The position numbers and the translations under genes were made by a program. The notes below the pieces were generated by a model that saw nothing but the letters and a program-made list of their open reading frames with translations, was not told the origin of the DNA and did not search any database. A stretch of 64,000 nt of DNA from Sipunculus nudus (taxonomy: Eukaryota > Annelida > Sipuncula > Golfingiida > Sipunculidae): positions 38,934,019-38,998,018 of the forward strand of contig CM049306.1 of assembly GCA_026874595.1 (NCBI GenBank), in the 5' to 3' direction. This document shows, in pieces, positions 60,083 to 64,000 of the stretch. How positions within the stretch are numbered: position 1 is the first letter of the stretch; every line of letters begins with the position of its first letter.

Positions 60083-63000
60083 ATGGGTATACCAGATTTT
60101 GGTGCTGTATTTGATGTGCTGGACCCCTCCTGTAAGGGTTACCTGACAGCCAGCCAGGTGCAGGAGTTCTACCAGACGCTGTACTTTAAACCAATTCTGA
60201 AAATGCAAGTTGATGCAGCCGTGCTTCAGATATGTGGCTCAGGGACCCAGGGGAAGGTTCATAAAGAGAACTTTGTAGAGGTATAGAACACAAGCTTGAA
60301 ATATAAATCACAATTCACACCAGGACTGCAGTAATACATTATCTCATGATACCACCTGTATCATAATATTTCATTCACAGTACGATTTTAAATCTGTACG
60401 ATGCAGAGTTTATATTCTTCCTTGTATTGCATTACTCATAGAATCCTCTCATCTGAGTATTTCCAGGTTGTGATAATCAAGTATTTCTTAATAATCACAT
60501 GCTGTCACACTTGTTTTTGTGTTTCACCTTATTATTCCTTTTTGTGCTCAGAAACCATTATTATCTTCTGAAGTCTCAGCTTTTTTGAATAAGAAATAAT
60601 ATCTGTAATTGCTAATAATTATATAGTCACTTTGTATTCATAATTAGGGCAGAAGTAATGGGCACATATATGATATTATAATTATTACTACAAATATATT
60701 ACTATTATTATAATATCATTGTTACTTCTATTATCATTATCATTGTATCCGCCATAACGAAGTTTTGTTTTTGTCCGGGTTCTGCCGCCGCTGCCGCCGC
60801 GTTCATTTCCGGAGAACTCCTCTGAGACTACTGGACGGATTTTTCCGAAACTTACACAAAGTATCAGGTCACATGTGAACTAGTGCCTAACCAAGTGACC
60901 TTGACCTCTGACCTTTCCTCTCTGCCCAGCGTCCGTTTGTGCGTCTGTTTCCACACATAAACCCACATAACATACACAAAAAAAGGTGGCGCCACCTGCA
61001 ACCAGTGTCCATCTGTTCATCTGCCTTGGGATAAAATCACTCGTATCTCTGCAGTGGTTTGACTAATTCACCTAAAATTCTGCATGCCTATTCATCCTAG
61101 ATAGCTTTCTTGATTTTATGACAGGTGGCACCAGCTACATTCATGTTAATGCTGCAGACATCAAAGCTCATATCTCGGGAACCGTTTGACCAATCAGGAG
61201 AAAAAATTTACTCAATTGTAGCCCTTGGATAGCTTTATAAGATACACAAAAATAGTGGCACCACCTGCAGCCATTTTTGCACAGCGTCAATCTGTTTGTC
61301 TGCCTTGGGTTAAAATCACTTATATCTCTGCAGTGGTTTGACAAAATTACCTGTAATTCGGCATGCGTATACATCCTGGATAGCTTTCTTGATTTTATGA
61401 CAGGTGGTGCCATCTACATTCACGTTCACGCTACAGACATTAATGCTTATATCTCCGGACTCGTTCAACCAATCAGGAAAAAAATTTACACAAATGTAGC
61501 CCTTGGATAGCTTTATAACATACACAAAAATGGTGGCGCCACCTGCAGCCATTTTTGCATAGCGTCCATCTGTTTGTCTGCTGTGGGATAAAATCACTCA
61601 TATCTCTGCAGTGGTTTGACTTTTCCACATGAAATTTTGCATGTGTATACATCTTGGATAGTTTCTCATTCAAACAACAGGTGGCGCCACCTACAATCAT
61701 GGTTATGTGGCAGAGATCCATTCTAATATGTAACACGTAACTCTATTTCCCCTTGCCACTCAATCCATGCCTCACTTCATCGTCCTTTGATTTTTGCGGA
61801 TACATGTAGTCACTTGCCGACTACCTGTATTCTAGTTTCTACTGTTATATTTCATCATTCATATAATCATTATTAAAGCAAATATGTATGTAATATTATT
61901 GTTGTTCCTATTATTATCATCTTTTGTCATATTTCAAAATTATGTTTTATCATTATCATTCTTATTCTTACATTCACAGGTTCTAAAAGAGCTTGACAGG
62001 AGGAAAACAGTGGAGGACAGGGCACGATGGGATTTCATGTCATTAGATGTACAAGGCTCCACACGTCTGTCTCTTAAAGACGCCCTGCTGCTCTTTCAAA
62101 TGACACATGGCCCTGAGTTCTCAATGCATACTTGGCACCAGTTTCTTGTTTCACGTGAACTACCTGAGGAGAATGTCAGCTTTGATGAGATGCGGATGTG
62201 GTTGTGTAACAAACCAATTGGTGGTCCAAGTAACCTCAACGAGATCACATCAGAAGAGGACAGGCTCAAAACAAAGAAAAACCAAGAGTTAAATCAGGAT
62301 TTTGACAACTACATGCAGTTTGAGGAAGAGAGAGTCTATCGTGCCTCAAAAGCCAAACAGAGGGAGGAGTACCGGGAGAAAACACAGAGGCTGTCACACA
62401 GGAAGATGCACAGGTGAGGCCGAAATAAAAAAAAAAGGTCCCCCCTTTAGCTGAGATTCCTTATGATTGGAATACGGATAAAATTGGTATTGACTAAATA
62501 AATAAGGCAAGATTCCTAACGTGCAGATGCATCATGAGGAATGTGTATCCGGCAAAATGAATTGCTACATGTAGTGTTTTTTTGCTTTTTCCAATGATAT
62601 CCAGGGGCATCAAAAGATGCATGTTGCTGTGCCCGTACAGTTTACAAAATTTCTCAACACACATGCTGAAGAGAAATATTATTAACAAACAAACTTTTCA
62701 ACATGTTTATTGTTTGCAAAATAATTAAGTGTAATACATTGTGTTTGTGGCTGCGATCAATGATTGTTGTAGGACAAGAAAAAATTCATGTTGGGCAAGT
62801 AAAAGGTAGATGTTACTTGGCCTACTGGGAAAATACTTTCAAAAGTTAACATCAAGCCTTGCATACCTAAATTTCACACTCACAAGGATACCTCAGCAAA
62901 ATAAACACATTTTTTATATGCCCTTCATATGACGGGAGTATTATGGTATACCCACCCATAATTAACTTTAAGTGTCGCCACAATAACTTACCGGGGCTTT

Positions 63001-63656
63001 GATGGATTTCCACAAAACTCACCATAACTACTTACCAACAGATTATCTCATACAAGTTCGATTATGGGTAACATCCACATCCATTTAATTAGGCCACAGG
63101 TCACTAGGCTACTTTGTGGTGTTGCCGGAATAACTTATGAAGAATATGTAGGATTTTGATAAGACTCATCAAAAATGTTAATCAATGAAATATCTCACCG
63201 AAGTTTGATTTCCAGCAAAATCCATGCATATTCAATGAGGTCAGAGGTCACTGCATGTTGGAGGCTTACCAAAAAATCCTATGGTTTTTCATGAAACTCA
63301 TTATACAAATAAACCAATAGAGTTTCTCACCTGAATTACCTTCTCATCGAAATTCATGCATATTTAATGAGGTCAGAGGTCGCAAGATACACGATGGGCA
63401 TATTATGCATGTTTGTGGTGCTCATGTTCTGATTGTTTACATATGTACAATCAGCTTTGCTATTCTATTATTTGAACCAGGTGGGAAACAGAGGGTGTGG
63501 AAGCTCTGTTGGCTGATGATGGTGTGGACCATGGTGAGGTTGTACCAGACAAGGTGCGCTCACGTCTCAACATTAATGACATATTTGATCTGTTGGACCA
63601 CAAGTACCAGGCTCTCAGGACCAAGCTGCTTTGGCACATGATCAAGAACAACATGG
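60083..63656 (+). CDS. EF-hand-like, coiled-coil protein, partial (N-terminal exons)
   Basis: Coding exons seen: 60083-60280 (phase 0 end), 61980-62413 (phase 2 end), 63481-63656 (phase 1 end, donor GTATAT). All are GT-AG, and the frame stays open across 269 codons. The upstream acceptor near 60,030 implies a non-coding first exon. The start is CACCATGG, a good Kozak match. Residues 1-66 resemble one degenerate EF-hand (FDVLDPSCKGYLTASQVQEF). A second pair-like segment follows (FMSLDVQGSTRLSLKDALLL and ENVSFDEMRMWL). A charged coiled coil follows (SEEDRLKTKKNQELNQDFDN..., REEYREKTQRLSHRKM). The loops lack full canonical Ca2+ ligands. Similar EF-hand plus coiled-coil proteins are common in cilia, but I cannot name the orthologue. 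The gene continues beyond the window. Confidence 0.7.
60770..61700. repeat. ~275-bp tandem repeat in intron of the EF-hand-like gene
   Basis: GGTGGCGCCACCTGC-type palindromes recur at about 60,985, 61,254 and 61,532. ACAGGTGGYRCC(A/T) recurs at 61,123, 61,402 and 61,677. Each unit shares TCTGTTTGTCTGCCTTGGG, ATAAAATCACTCATATCTC, TGCAGTGGTTTGAC and GCCCTTGGATAGCTTTATAA. The left edge carries a GCCGCCGCTGCCGCCGC run. The short open frames in both strands are repeat artefacts. Confidence 0.85.
62935..63400. repeat. Irregular ~130-170-bp tandem repeat
   Basis: Three units end in (A/G)GGTCAGAGGTCAC-type blocks at about 63,088, 63,235 and 63,367. Each carries ATCTCA(C/T)..AAGTT(C/T)GATT, AAATYCATGCATATT and TTTAATKAGG in order. 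It lies in the intron just upstream of the exon at 63,481. Confidence 0.7.
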
Positions 63657-64000
63657 GTATATAATTGTCACTTTTATCTCTGCTATGAAATTAATTTGAT
63701 TCCCTGTAAGTTTATATGTAAAATATAAGTAATTATTTGTCCTTGAATATTCTTTTAGTTTGTGTTAAGACAGTTCCCTGTGTACTTAATATCACCACCA
63801 TTGCACACAAGGATTTCCAGTTATCAGAGACAGCCAAATTTATCAGCTCACTGTTTGTAATAACAGTGCTGTTATTATTATTATTAAAATTTTGATTGTT
63901 ATCAATATTATAATGTTTTAATGTTTATAATTTCAAACAACATAATAGTTGTCAAAGTCTTTCATCAGAAGAATTGTGAAAATGTGTAAATATATTTTTT

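Noticed and set aside
61168-61736. Several 77-93 codon frames on both strands
   Set aside because: They lie in the 275-bp tandem repeat and resemble one another because of it.

Overview
The window is AT-rich animal DNA. It has GT-AG introns, long (TA)n arrays, LINE-type and Penelope-like retroelements, MITE-like inverted-repeat elements and minisatellites. Coding sequence is a small fraction. The repeat repertoire and the spliced secretory genes suggest a marine invertebrate (lophotrochozoan or invertebrate deuterostome); the species cannot be fixed from the sequence alone.

Layout. Positions 1-1,836 show nothing I can call. Positions 1,900-6,420 hold a Penelope-like retroelement: a nearly complete copy (RT plus GIY-YIG endonuclease) on the + strand, preceded head-to-head by a 5'-truncated inverted copy, giving two ~1.77 kb inverted arms. 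Both 3' tails carry a hammerhead ribozyme motif. Two further short copies of that tail lie at about 9,030 and 38,563, and all four tails abut (TA)n tracts. Positions 6,420-16,600 hold microsatellites, a nested inverted-repeat element and dispersed repeats.

Positions 16,616-39,630 form a ten-exon + strand gene for a secreted, acidic-then-helical protein of about 382 aa that I do not recognise. It has a TATA box upstream and an AATAAA signal downstream. Its introns contain a SINE-like repeat family, a 60-bp minisatellite, a TIR-flanked MITE and a degraded LINE that is itself interrupted by an 85-bp near-perfect palindrome.

Positions 43,125-46,960 hold a second copy of the MITE, split by a younger CR1/L2-like LINE on the - strand; the intact copy at 27,820 serves as the empty site. 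Positions 49,105-55,073 (- strand) form a four-exon gene for a secreted protein of about 294 aa with an extreme Asp/Glu tract. The two secreted-protein genes are convergent, and each begins with a signal-peptide exon ending in phase 0, so they may belong to one class of extracellular or secretory-granule proteins.

Positions 57,950-58,852 (- strand) hold a single-exon gene resembling the UPF0739/C1orf74 family. It lies head-to-head with an EF-hand-like, coiled-coil gene (+ strand, first coding exon at 60,083) that runs off the right edge. A full CRE palindrome lies between the two. The introns of the EF-hand gene contain ~275-bp and ~140-bp tandem repeats.
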